From: UBA4660 sp034408895
GTDB taxonomy: Bacteria > Bacteroidota > Bacteroidia > Flavobacteriales_D > Sanyastnellaceae
Assembly: GCA_034408895.1 (NCBI GenBank)
Contig: JAWXCI010000060.1
Span: 1 to 23,940, forward strand
Direction: 5' to 3'
Length of the DNA stretch: 23,940 nt
Translations under genes and position numbers: made by a program
The notes under the pieces: model-generated
What the model saw: only the letters and a program-made list of their open reading frames with translations
What the model was told of the DNA's origin: nothing
Database searches by the model: none
Shown here: positions 1-9,300 of the stretch, piece by piece
Position numbering within the stretch: the stretch's first letter is position 1
Layout: the number at the start of each line of letters is the position of its first letter

Positions 1-1003
<1,003 letters not shown>

Positions 1004-1184
1004 GAAGTTTAATCTCTTGGCTTATAAAAAATACCTGTTCGCTGCTGCATTATTTCAAAGAACTCATTTCCCTTTTTTCAAAAGGGCGACAAACATATCT
1101 TAGATCAATCAGACAAAACAAGTCTTGTCGAAATTTTTCTTAACAGTGTTGTTTTACGCCTACAGCCTTTCTTTAAAGGGGGCG
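1004..1184 (-). other. rRNA operon leader region
   Basis: This AT-rich stretch between the candidate promoters and the 16S 5' end contains no credible gene. On the minus strand it carries GAGTTCTTTGAAATAATG, similar to the GTTCTTTGA-type segment seen in rRNA leaders of this phylum (recalled, not searched). It probably contains the 5' arm of the RNase III processing stem, whose partner would lie beyond the window. A 98-codon plus-strand reading frame here overlaps the 16S gene and is not believable as a gene. Confidence 0.6.
1090..1121 (-). promoter_or_regulatory. Candidate rRNA promoter P2
   Basis: On the minus strand TATGTTTG (1097-1090) fits TAnnTTTG, with a TTG at 1121-1119 and a 21-base spacer, slightly longer than the ideal 19. 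It lies about 95 bases closer to the 16S gene than P1 and would give a leader of about 85 nt. Tandem promoters are common for rRNA operons, but this one is weaker by spacing. Confidence 0.45.
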
Positions 1185-1214
1185 CAAAAGTATCATTGTT
1201 TCATACCTGCGCAA
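1185..1214 (-). promoter_or_regulatory. Candidate rRNA promoter P1 (Bacteroidota type)
   Basis: On the minus strand TTG (1214-1212) is followed by exactly 19 bases and then TACTTTTG (1192-1185). This matches the Bacteroidota housekeeping sigma consensus TTG-N19-TAnnTTTG at every fixed base. It points toward the 16S gene, with a leader of about 180 nt. No transcript data are available; the call rests on motif, spacing and position. Confidence 0.7.
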
Positions 1215-1217
1215 GAA

Positions 1218-1242
1218 GTTTCTTTTGTTTTTTGAAAGAAAC
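1218..1242 (-). other. Small inverted repeat between rlmB and the rRNA promoter
   Basis: GTTTCTTT and AAAGAAAC form a perfect 8-bp AT-rich stem with a 9-base loop, directly upstream of the P1 -33 box and about 70 bases after the rlmB stop. No U-tract follows it, so a classical terminator is not supported. It could be a weak transcription boundary or simply part of an AT-rich upstream element. Confidence 0.3.
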
Positions 1243-1308
1243 CTCTACATCCTTGGTCAGACGGGCCATCCAGTCGTGAAATATTTTTAACAAGACGCGA
1301 ATTTATTG

Positions 1309-2070
1309 TCACAAAAGCCTTCTTTGTCTGTCAAGTTCGTACAAAAAAATGGAATTTGAGGTGCTTACGTTGAGTGATTCTGTTTTACCGCGTAGAGGAA
1401 TTTTCACTATTTGGTCAGCAACTAACAAAAGTTCTTTTCGAACGCCTTTGTCTTCGCTACCCAGAATGATACAAGTGGGGTGCGTAAAGTCAGCATCAAA
1501 AATGCTTAGGTGTGCTTTTTCGTTCGCTATGAATATCAGGATGCCTGAAGCAGAAAGCACTGAACAAGTTTCTACCAAGTTGCCGGCTTTGCAGATTGGA
1601 ATGTGCATCAATGCACCGGCACTTGTTTTTACTGCATCTTCACTGATGCGCACAGAGCCTTGTTCAGGAATGATTACTGCATCTACTCCAAAACACTCTG
1701 CTGAACGACAGATGGCTCCGAAGTTTCTGACATCTGTGACGCCATCGAGCATCAGCAGGAGTGGAATCTTTCCTGATTTGAATGAAGCAGAAACAATGGC
1801 TTCAAGATTTGCGAATGCGATGGGTGAAATGAATGCAATCACTCCCTGATGGTTTGCTCTAGAAATTGAATTCAGTTTTTCGATTGGCACCATTTGCCAG
1901 CCAATGTTTTGCTGTCTCAACTTCTCGCGGACGTCACGAAATAATTCTCCCTGCAATCCGTGTTGAATGAGAACACGGTCAATTGTCTTTCCGCTTTCTA
2001 TTGCCTCTAGGATGGGGCGAAGGCCAATGATGATTTGGCTGTTATTGTTTTCTGAATCTGATCTTCTCAT
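1309..2070 (-). CDS. rlmB: 23S rRNA (guanosine-2'-O-)-methyltransferase RlmB / TrmH family
   Basis: This SPOUT-class RNA methyltransferase is predicted to methylate a ribose 2'-OH in 23S rRNA using S-adenosylmethionine. From the ATG at 2070 the protein has 253 residues, the usual size for RlmB. An N-terminal RNA-binding substrate domain (about 11-85) is followed by the SpoU catalytic fold with its three motifs: motif 1 around DGVTDVRNFGAICRSA (109-124), motif 2 LGSEDKGVRKE (203-213) and motif 3 IPLRGKTESLNVSTSNS (224-240), which forms part of the trefoil knot. The frame is open up to 2145, but those extra 25 residues lack family character and crowd the divergent gene at 2162, so I prefer 2070. 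Motif 3 reads NVSTSNSIFLYE, where NVSxAxGI(A/L)LYE is usual; the key Asn is kept. The gene reads toward the rRNA operon. RlmB is the best fit, but TrmH-family paralogues cannot be excluded. Confidence 0.88.
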   Translation of the reverse strand: MRRSDSENNNSQIIIGLRPILEAIESGKTIDRVLIQHGLQGELFRDVREKLRQQNIGWQMVPIEKLNSISRANHQGVIAFISPIAFANLEAIVSASFKSGKIPLLLMLDGVTDVRNFGAICRSAECFGVDAVIIPEQGSVRISEDAVKTSAGALMHIPICKAGNLVETCSVLSASGILIFIANEKAHLSIFDADFTHPTCIILGSEDKGVRKELLLVADQIVKIPLRGKTESLNVSTSNSIFLYELDRQRRLL

Positions 2071-2161
2071 TTGTCGGGACAAAGAAACGTGCTCGCGTAC
2101 TTTTTGTGCAAAACGAAATATCATTGCGGCAAAACAATCATTCACTTAACGATTGAAACAA

Positions 2162-5100
2162 ATGAAGAATTTTTTGAACCTGACAATTGTCCTTGTGCTG
2201 GTTGCAACATCTTGCTATGCGCAAAAAAAGGTAGGGGCAAACCAAAAAGTTATTGCGCCAACTGCTGGTGAGGAGCGAATGAATGGTTTTGCGAGACGAT
2301 ACGAGATGCTGGAAAACAGTTTGGTGAAGAAGGTTGAGTTTCGCTGTATCGGCCCAACCGTGATGAGCGGTCGCGTGGTGGATATTGAAGTTGACCCCAA
2401 CGATGCAACACACTTTTTTGTGGCTTACGCGAGTGGTGGTTTATGGGAAACCACTAACAACGGAACTTCTTTCGAACCGGTTTTCGATCATGAAGCAGCG
2501 ATGACCATTGGGGATTTTGCTGTGGACTGGCTGCACGAGGAGGTGATATGGATAGGAACAGGTGAGGTCAATTCTTCCCGGTCGAGCTATAGCGGAGTGG
2601 GTGTTTATCGAGGTGTGAAGTCAATGTCGTACATCGAAGGTTATGACAAGGAGAAGTACATCTGGGAACATAAGGGGCTTGCGGAAACGCACCACATTGG
2701 GCGTGTAATTATTCATCCAGAAGAACCTCATACGGTGTGGGTGGCTGCGTTGGGGCATTTGTATACACCGAATAGTGAACGCGGGATTTTCAAAACTTCT
2801 GATGGCGGTAAATCCTGGAGCCATGTTCTCGATGGATTTGACCTAAAGTCGCAATTCGTTGCGACTACACAACTATTCCAAATGGGGCAACATACTGGTG
2901 CCGTGGATCTGGCTATTGACCCCATTGATCCCAATCACTTATATGCGGTAGTTTGGCAACGGTCCCGATCAGCATGGAATTTCGAAGAAGGTGGTATTGG
3001 TTCGGCAATTTATTATTCGGTTAGCGGGGGAGAAAGATGGAAAAACATCACCGGGGATGCTATGCAACCTATGAAGGCAGAGGTTTCTGATATTGGATCT
3101 TCTATTTACACCGGGTTTCCCAATGGCAGCAACACAGGCCGCATTGGCCTTGCCCTCCACCACTCCGAACAAGGAAAATTCCTCTACGCATTTCGTGACA
3201 ATCAAAACAAAAAAGAAGAAGAAGAGAAGGATGAAGATGAGGGTTTGAAAAAGGACATTTTTCAAAACATGTCGAAGGAAGACTTTGCAAAACTGGACAA
3301 CAAAAAGTTAGATGACTTTTTGAAAGAAAATGATTTTCCGCAAGAAGACACTGCTGAGAGTTTGAAGAAACAAATAGCGGATGGAGCACTAAAACCATCT
3401 GACCTCTACGATTATCTTTTCGAAGCAACGGCAGTGTTCTACGAAAAACCTGTGATTGGTGCAGAGGTGTATCGCTATGATTTCGATAAAGGCACCTGGT
3501 CGAAAACTCATGATGAGCCATTGGACGATGTGGTGTTTTCCTACGGTTATTATTTCGGGTTGATTCGTGTTTCACCATCTGACCCAAATAAAATTTACAT
3601 TGCAGGTGTGCCGCTGATAACAAGTGATGATGTTGGTGCTACGTGGCGTGGCATCAACCCCAACAATGTGCATGTGGATCACCATGCGTTGTGGATAAAT
3701 CCCAACAATCCGAAACACCTCATTAACGGAAGTGATGGTGGTGTGCAAATCAGTTATGATGATGGCGAGACATGGGTGAATTGCAACACTCCTTCCGTGG
3801 GGCAGTTTTACACTGTTGCGGTGGATGATGCCAAGCCTTACAACGTTTATGGCGGGCTTCAGGATAACGGTGTGTGGGTGGGCCCATCGGACAATGAACC
3901 GAGCCGCGACTGGTATCAATCTGGTAGCTATCCTTTCGAGTTTTTGATGGGTGGCGATGGAATGCAGGTGCAGGTGGATACCCGCGACAACCAAACCATT
4001 TACACCGGCTATCAGTTTGGACAATATGCCCGATTGAACCGAAAGGAAGGTAACGAACAAGACATCCATCCCAGGCACAAGCTGGGCGAAAAACCATTGC
4101 GATGGAATTGGCAGACCCCCATACTTCTTTCCAAACACCACCAGGATATTTTTTATATCTGCTCGAACAAAGTGCATCGCTCACTGGACAAAGGCAACAC
4201 GTTTGAAACGCTGAGTGGCGACCTCACCCGGGGCGAAAAAACGGGTGATGTTCCTTTTGCAACGCTTACTTCGATCAGCGAATCGCCCCTGCAAATGGGG
4301 ATGCTTGCTGTGGGTAGTGACGATGGGTTGGTGCACATCTCGAAAGACAACGGCTACCACTGGGATGCTTCGACTTCGCTCGGCAATACAGAGGCAGGGG
4401 CGGCAGGTTTGTGGGTGAGCCGTATTATTTTTTCATCTCACAAAAAGGAACGACTGTTCGTGACATTGAATGGCTACCGCAACGATCATTTTTCGCCCTA
4501 CATATATGTGTCGGATGATTTGGGGAAGACCTGGAAAAGCATTTCGTCCAACATGCCTGCGGAGCCTGTGAATGTGATTCGCGAAGATTTTTCTGATGAA
4601 AATATTTTGTACGTGGGAACTGATCATGGTCTTTACATAACGCTGGACAGAGGGATTTCATGGACCCGTTTTGCGTGCAATATGCCGCATGTGCCTGTGC
4701 ACGATATTGCATTGCAGCAGCGCGAAAAAGACATCGTGCTGGGTACGCATGGCCGCAGCATCTGGATTGGTGATTTGGAAGAAGTGCAACAACTGAACGC
4801 TGTAAAAGATTCAACGCTTTATGTTTTTGGTATGCCGGTGGTTGATCACAGGAGCGGATGGGGTAGTAATTGGAGCAAGTGGCTGGAACCGAATGAGCCG
4901 GAGTTTTCCATTCCGGTGTATTCGAGGCTTGCAATGAGGCAGCAGGTACGAATTACAATCATCGCAGCTACTCTTACTGAAGTGAACGTTGATACTACCG
5001 AAAGCAGAACCACAGCAACAAACGAATGGAGTTTTGAAGATTTCGTTGAGTCAGGAATCAACTACTTGAAATACGACTTGACATTGCCCGAAGCCAATGC

Positions 5101-5263
5101 GCAGCGGCTTGAGGAAGACATGAACAACTTCAAGAAGGAAGACGAGAAGGAAGTGAAGATTGAAAAAGCGGATAACGGAAAATTTTATTTACCGAAAGGC
5201 AAATACACGGTGAGTGTGTTGGTGAATGGAGTGGAAAGGAAGAGGGAGTTGGTGATTGAATAA
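2162..5263 (+). CDS. Secreted BNR/sortilin-like (Vps10-type) repeat protein, 'glycosyl hydrolase' family
   Basis: A large exported protein of 1033 residues. The ATG at 2162 starts a clear signal peptide (MKNFLNLTIVLVLVATSCYA, cleavage before Gln); the frame also opens at a TTG nine bases earlier, which is less likely. The body is a multi-bladed beta-propeller built from BNR/Asp-box repeats of the form S-x-D-x-G-x-T/S-W: FKTSDGGKSW, YYSVSGGERW, ITSDDVGATW, ISYDDGETW, RSLDKGNTF, ISKDNGYHW, VSDDLGKTW and ITLDRGISW. An insert at about 347-425 starts with a Lys/Glu/Asp-rich stretch and continues as a helical segment; from memory the helical part is usual for this family. The C-terminus (FYLPKGKYTVSVLVNG) is a short beta domain typical of the family, not a T9SS sorting tail. 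These proteins are widespread in Bacteroidota and often annotated as glycosyl hydrolases, but no glycosidase active site can be shown here. Its substrate is unknown. Confidence 0.88.
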   Translation: MKNFLNLTIVLVLVATSCYAQKKVGANQKVIAPTAGEERMNGFARRYEMLENSLVKKVEFRCIGPTVMSGRVVDIEVDPNDATHFFVAYASGGLWETTNNGTSFEPVFDHEAAMTIGDFAVDWLHEEVIWIGTGEVNSSRSSYSGVGVYRGVKSMSYIEGYDKEKYIWEHKGLAETHHIGRVIIHPEEPHTVWVAALGHLYTPNSERGIFKTSDGGKSWSHVLDGFDLKSQFVATTQLFQMGQHTGAVDLAIDPIDPNHLYAVVWQRSRSAWNFEEGGIGSAIYYSVSGGERWKNITGDAMQPMKAEVSDIGSSIYTGFPNGSNTGRIGLALHHSEQGKFLYAFRDNQNKKEEEEKDEDEGLKKDIFQNMSKEDFAKLDNKKLDDFLKENDFPQEDTAESLKKQIADGALKPSDLYDYLFEATAVFYEKPVIGAEVYRYDFDKGTWSKTHDEPLDDVVFSYGYYFGLIRVSPSDPNKIYIAGVPLITSDDVGATWRGINPNNVHVDHHALWINPNNPKHLINGSDGGVQISYDDGETWVNCNTPSVGQFYTVAVDDAKPYNVYGGLQDNGVWVGPSDNEPSRDWYQSGSYPFEFLMGGDGMQVQVDTRDNQTIYTGYQFGQYARLNRKEGNEQDIHPRHKLGEKPLRWNWQTPILLSKHHQDIFYICSNKVHRSLDKGNTFETLSGDLTRGEKTGDVPFATLTSISESPLQMGMLAVGSDDGLVHISKDNGYHWDASTSLGNTEAGAAGLWVSRIIFSSHKKERLFVTLNGYRNDHFSPYIYVSDDLGKTWKSISSNMPAEPVNVIREDFSDENILYVGTDHGLYITLDRGISWTRFACNMPHVPVHDIALQQREKDIVLGTHGRSIWIGDLEEVQQLNAVKDSTLYVFGMPVVDHRSGWGSNWSKWLEPNEPEFSIPVYSRLAMRQQVRITIIAATLTEVNVDTTESRTTATNEWSFEDFVESGINYLKYDLTLPEANAQRLEEDMNNFKKEDEKEVKIEKADNGKFYLPKGKYTVSVLVNGVERKRELVIE

Positions 5264-5327
5264 GTAAAGTCATCTGAGCATAAATTTCACCGAAAGCCAA
5301 ACCGACCTGCTGGCTGCGGGCATCACG

Positions 5328-5549
5328 ATGGCTAAAATCACCGCACTGAGCACCTCCGCCCTTGCACTGGAAACTGCCGAAATAGCCCATCAGCGATACA
5401 TGCGAAGCCTCACCCACCTTGCAGCGCAGCGGCATGGTGCATTCAACAAATTATTGGGATACATGAGCCGGATTTCTTCCGCATCGGAGACCATTCATAA
5501 CGACAACCCGGAAAAATGGAAATTGTTTTTGGTGATGAGGGTTTCTTGA
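5328..5549 (+). CDS. Possible small hypothetical protein or gene fragment
   Basis: A 73-codon frame starting MAKITALSTSALALETAEIA and ending at a TGA. The same frame is open upstream to 5268 and gives a protein-like N-terminal extension (INFTESQTDLLAAGIT), but that extension has no ATG, GTG or TTG start, which hints at a truncated gene. Codon choice resembles the neighbours, and the sequence looks helical and alanine-rich (predicted by eye). It has no signal peptide or recognised motif, and I do not recognise the family. It may be a remnant of a longer helical protein or a chance frame. The opposite-strand frame over the same bases is less protein-like. Confidence 0.35.
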   Translation: MAKITALSTSALALETAEIAHQRYMRSLTHLAAQRHGAFNKLLGYMSRISSASETIHNDNPEKWKLFLVMRVS

Positions 5550-5617
5550 TTGTCGTTTGGGGTTGAGGGGCGGTTTTGAGGGGGTGATTGGAATTTGGGG
5601 CGCGGAGGAGACTAAAA

Positions 5618-5655
5618 GATCAAGCGCACGAGTCTGGAGATTTGCGCGAGTGGAG
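5618..5655. repeat. Imperfect direct repeat, GCGC(AC)GAGT(CT)GGAGATT type
   Basis: Two tandem copies read GCGCACGAGTCTGGAGATT and GCGCGAGTGGAGATT. They are identical apart from two dinucleotides missing from the second copy. The repeat lies just beyond the 3' end of the split lipoprotein gene. It may be a small dispersed intergenic repeat; function unknown. Confidence 0.4.
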
Positions 5656-5656
5656 A

Positions 5657-6214
5657 TTAGTATATGTATCTGGTAACGACAGTATCAATTATACAACCAT
5701 CCATATAGCACGTGCCAATTGCGCTGATTCCATATCCCCTTAGCGAATGATTGTCAACTTCCACAATAAACCGTTTCTTCTGTTGGTTGAAAATAATTTC
5801 TGATATTTCAAAGTATGGCTAATACAAACAGGAATCCTTTTCCCCATCAAGGAGGTCAATTTCGTCATATGATAAAACGTTATATGCATTTCTCAAGCAG
5901 GAGCCGTCTTCTATAAAATTACCAGCAGTAGTTCTTAAATTGGAGTTACTCACCTGCCAACAACTCAATAAATTTGAATCAAGCAGTTCAATGCCATTCT
6001 TTTTCAGGTCAATCATTCTGGTTTTCGATCTGACGTACTCTCCAGAAGTAGTGTCCCAATATCCTGACATTTCTCTCACATCCAATTTTTGCAATAGTTC
6101 CCTTGTCAAAGAGTCTGAATTCAACGAGTAAACCGAAGGGTTCGAAGTTTTCGTCCAGCAAGAGGATAAAAAAACGATAGGAACAACAATTAAATGTCTG
6201 GCAAAGTATTTCAT
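5657..6214 (-). pseudogene. Small lipoprotein gene interrupted by an in-frame amber codon
   Basis: From the ATG at 6214 the frame encodes a lipoprotein: a signal peptide ending in the lipobox LSSC (Cys19), then a mature domain of unknown function with several cysteines. It stops at a TAG at 5821-5819 after 131 residues. The same frame continues open for 53 more codons with clearly protein-like sequence (PYFEISEIIFNQQ, then RFIVEVDNHSLRGYG and GTCYMDGC) before a TAA at 5659-5657. The intact ancestor would be about 185 residues; one C-to-T change (CAG to TAG) would explain the break. TAG is a normal stop elsewhere in this window (sprA, the tlpA-like gene, the Omp28-like gene, the terminal barrel gene), so codon reassignment is unlikely. 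The alternatives are a recent nonsense mutation, readthrough or a sequence error. The family is not recognised. The upstream TTG at 6217 is an alternative start codon. Confidence 0.65.
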
Positions 6215-6239
6215 CAATCAGTCTTGCTGCCGTTTCCTA

Positions 6240-6256
6240 CTAAAGGTGCCCTTTAG
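6240..6256 (-). other. Short hairpin in the lipoprotein gene leader
   Basis: CTAAAGG and CCTTTAG form a perfect 7-bp stem around a 3-base loop, between the candidate promoter and the start codon of the lipoprotein gene. It could affect mRNA stability or translation; no known RNA family is recognised. Confidence 0.3.
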
Positions 6257-6278
6257 GTGTGTCTGAAATTAGGATTGC

Positions 6279-6308
6279 GAAAAGTAAATGGAGTTTGGGT
6301 CGGAGAAA
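6279..6308 (-). promoter_or_regulatory. Candidate promoter of the lipoprotein gene
   Basis: On the minus strand TTT (6308-6306), a 19-base spacer, then TACTTTTC (6286-6279). This is one mismatch from the Bacteroidota consensus in each box, with ideal spacing and about 65 bases before the start codon. It sits just after the sprA terminator, as expected for a new transcription unit. Confidence 0.4.
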
Positions 6309-6316
6309 ATTTTTAC

Positions 6317-6345
6317 AAAAAAAAGGCGGGTCTTGCGAACCGCCC
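6317..6345 (-). terminator. Rho-independent terminator after sprA
   Basis: On the minus strand a GC-rich stem (GGCGG at 6344-6340 pairing with CCGCC at 6329-6325, 10-base loop) is followed directly by eight T residues (6324-6317). It lies about 25 bases past the sprA stop codon and is oriented to end the ruvA-sprA transcript. Confidence 0.85.
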
Positions 6346-6367
6346 ATTGCTCATTGTCTATTCCCTT

Positions 6368-9300
6368 CTACCCATTTAAACTAAACCTGAGCGAAATACC
6401 CGTGTTGATATTGCTGGTGGGGAATGATGTGGAAATTTTCGGCCTTGTAAGTTGGTGGTCGTAGAAGAAACGCAAGGTGAGTTTATCGCTCACCGCCATA
6501 TCTGCCGAAACCTTGATGTTCCAAAGGCGCTGGCCTGCTGTGGGCTGGTTGGTGTGTTCCACCATTCTGCGCACTATGGTCACGTTGTCGCGCATGGTTA
6601 CATCGCAACGCAGGGTAATGGTGGTTTTCTCCAGCAATTTTATAGGCAGTTTGCTTCCCTTTTTACGGCCCAATGGATTGGGTACTTCGGTCAGCTTATA
6701 TCCTATTCCAAAAATAACGGAGTTGCTTTTGGTTTCCGTAATCTGGTAATTGGTGAGGCCCAGCACAACGGTGCGGTCGCGCTTGTATTCCACTTTCAGT
6801 TGAGGGTCGTTGTTCTTGCTAGTTTTTATGGTCATGTCCAGCCCCAGTGGTGTCAGTTGCTCGCTGATGGTTACAGTGCTAATCTGCCTTTCTGGAATCC
6901 AGTTTTGGTGTTCGCTCTGGTCGAGCGAAGTGGGAAGGCCTTCCGCATTTGCCGTAAAGTTGAGGTTGCGCACGTAGCTTGTGGTGTATGTGCTTTTGTA
7001 ATTGTGCGTCAGGTTGAATTGTTTGAAATACTTTTTGATGCTTGGTATTTTGGTGAGGCCATCGTAGGTCACTTTCCAGTTGGGCTGCACTTTGGTACCA
7101 AATGGGTCGAGCGAAACTTCGCCAGGGGTTTTTCCCGTGTATGCTGCTATGAAAGCGGGTATCACCACATCCTGCGAAGTGGGTCCCCAGCCGTTGTAGA
7201 AACCGTTGGGCAGCGGAGCGTCATCGTTGTAATTCACATCGTTCAATCGCCCGCTTGTTTCAAGACGGTAGAGAAGAAAGTTTTCGAACGTGGCCGATGT
7301 CCATGCGTTTTCGGGTTCATCTTTTACAAATGCCGTGGGCCAGGAAATAATGCTGGCGGTGATGTTGCCCGATTCCTGGGGCGAGTCGAATACATAGTCC
7401 TGCACGTCTTCATCAAAACGGAAGAAGCTCGCCATGTTTACTGCTTCCTGCCGGTTGGCCGTAAGGTCAATTTTTAAACTCTTGATCGGCTCGAGCGAAA
7501 TTTTGTAATTCCATGTTTCGGAAAACGTTTCGGTGTAAGCCTGGTTGAGGTTGGGATTCACCACCAGGTAGCCTTTACGGGCGGCATCCAGCGCGTAATT
7601 GTTGCCGGTTTGGTTTCCCCAGATATCAGTGTTCTGCTGTCCCAGCACAAAGCCCCATCCGGGCGCGTCAAAGTTTTCATCCATGCCCACCATGCGTGTG
7701 GTGCGGGCATAACCGGGAAGTAAAATTCCTTCGTTGCGGGTATATGAGCCACTCACATTGCGCAGCATCATCAGGAAACGCAGCGAGACATGGACCGGAT
7801 TTATTTCCACTTTCTCTTTCTTGGGTTTTTCGTCATCGCCAAAACCGGTTTTGGATGTAGGGTCTTCCTTAGCTTTTTTCTTGTCGTCCTTTTTGGGCTT
7901 GCCTGAATTTATTTGTTTGAGCAGCGGCACTTTGTTGTAAAGCGTTTCGATATTGGCCTGTGCATTCAACTGCAGATTGCGCGAGTTCTGTATGGTGTTG
8001 CCTAACGAGTCTTGCGTGAAAGGTGCGCGATCCCAGCGGTAAGTTGCAGCATAGCGGGCATCGCTCGATATAAAATCAATGATTGGGAATTTGTCAAATG
8101 GCAGTTTATAGTTCAGGCTGGTGTTGTGATTGTAATTGGTGGTTGTACCCCCGTTCTCGATGTTGTTAAAAACAGTGTCGCGGTAGGCAGTATGGTAGTC
8201 GCTATTCTCACGGTCAATAATTCCCTGCGGCTCTTCCACCAGCGAAAGGTTGTTGGCGGTGTAATCAAATTTTAAACTCTTGGTGATGTCGTACTTGAAG
8301 TTGTAAGCCCTTGTCCAATTCCAGGTTTTAAGCACCTGAGTGGTGATGAGCATATCGCTGTACACACCAAAAAGTTCCAGTGTATTGTTGCGGATGCGGC
8401 TGGTCTCGTACATCCTGTCCATGTTAGTATTGAAACCAATGGATTTGAAACTCCAGGGCATGTAGAAATTAAATTCCTTTACCCACTTCAGCGCTTTGGC
8501 ATCCTTCACAAAACCGATTTTCGAAAATGGCTTTATCTCTTTTGGCTTGTTGGAAAACATGTAATCGATGCCACCCTTGTAGCGCCTGTTCAGCCTCCAG
8601 TCCAGGTCAATGTTGCTGCGGTACTCTTCATTGTAAGAATACGATAAAGAGAAATTGGAAACATCGTAGAAATGTTTTTTGTCTTTGCCTCCACCGGCAC
8701 CGCCCTTGTCGGCAGTTCCCCCGCCTTTTTCATCCTTTGGGTCAGGTGGTCTTTCCTCCCTGCCTCCCCCGTCTTTTCCTTCACCGGGTTTTTCTTCCCC
8801 TGTACCTCCGCCACCAGCCTGCGGAGAAATTCTGAAGTTGCTTACGTTGATGCTTCTTCGTTTGGTAAAATCCTGCGATTTTTTCTTGAGTGGTTTATTG
8901 ATGTTGGGGATGTCAGCCATTTCAACATCGGGTTGTAGGGGGCTGTATCGCGGCTGCTCCACACTTTCGGAATAGCCGAGGTACATGGGCAACTGCACTC
9001 CCCAGTTTTCCGGGAAAAATTTTCCCATCTGCAAAGTGCTGTTGGCATCAAATCCCATCTTGGTGCTTTGTTGTCTTTCCTGCACCCGTTGCTCAAGTGT
9101 CCCCCATCCGGGTTTTGAGATATTTCCGGCCACGGCAAATGTTCCAAAGTCGGCAAGTGTTGCGTTCATTCTTGCCACTGCTGCCCATCCGCCTTTTTCA
9201 TCAAACTCGGAAAGTCGCAATTCATTCACCCACACTATTGCACATTCATCACCGCCATCATCGTTGGATTCAAACACGTTTTCATCCTTGTCGGGATTGC

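Larger units (their letters stand above)
5267..5656. other. Sparse intergenic region
   Basis: Between the BNR gene and the split lipoprotein gene I see one possible small gene or fragment (5328-5549, listed separately), then a G-rich stretch (about 5553-5610) and an imperfect direct repeat at about 5618-5655. No convincing terminator follows the BNR gene and no RNA gene is recognisable. Confidence 0.6.

Noticed and set aside
3203..3440. The helical, charged insert in the BNR protein taken as a foreign domain
   Set aside because: I recall a similar helical segment (with LDNxxLxxFLxxNxFP-like sequence) between propeller blades in other members of the family; only the short acidic/lysine run seems variable.
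3102..4184. Several 140-200-codon minus-strand frames inside the BNR protein gene
   Set aside because: They are antisense to repeat motifs of the BNR gene, carry Cys/His-rich low-quality sequence and have no start context.
5819..5821. Amber codon reassignment in this organism
   Set aside because: TAG ends sprA, the TlpA-like gene, the Omp28-like gene and the terminal barrel gene, all at family-consistent C-termini, so TAG works as a normal stop here.
6452..7477. A 341-codon plus-strand open frame antisense to sprA
   Set aside because: It lies wholly inside the strongly supported sprA frame, has no export signal or recognisable motif, and matches the expected shadow of a strand-rich gene.
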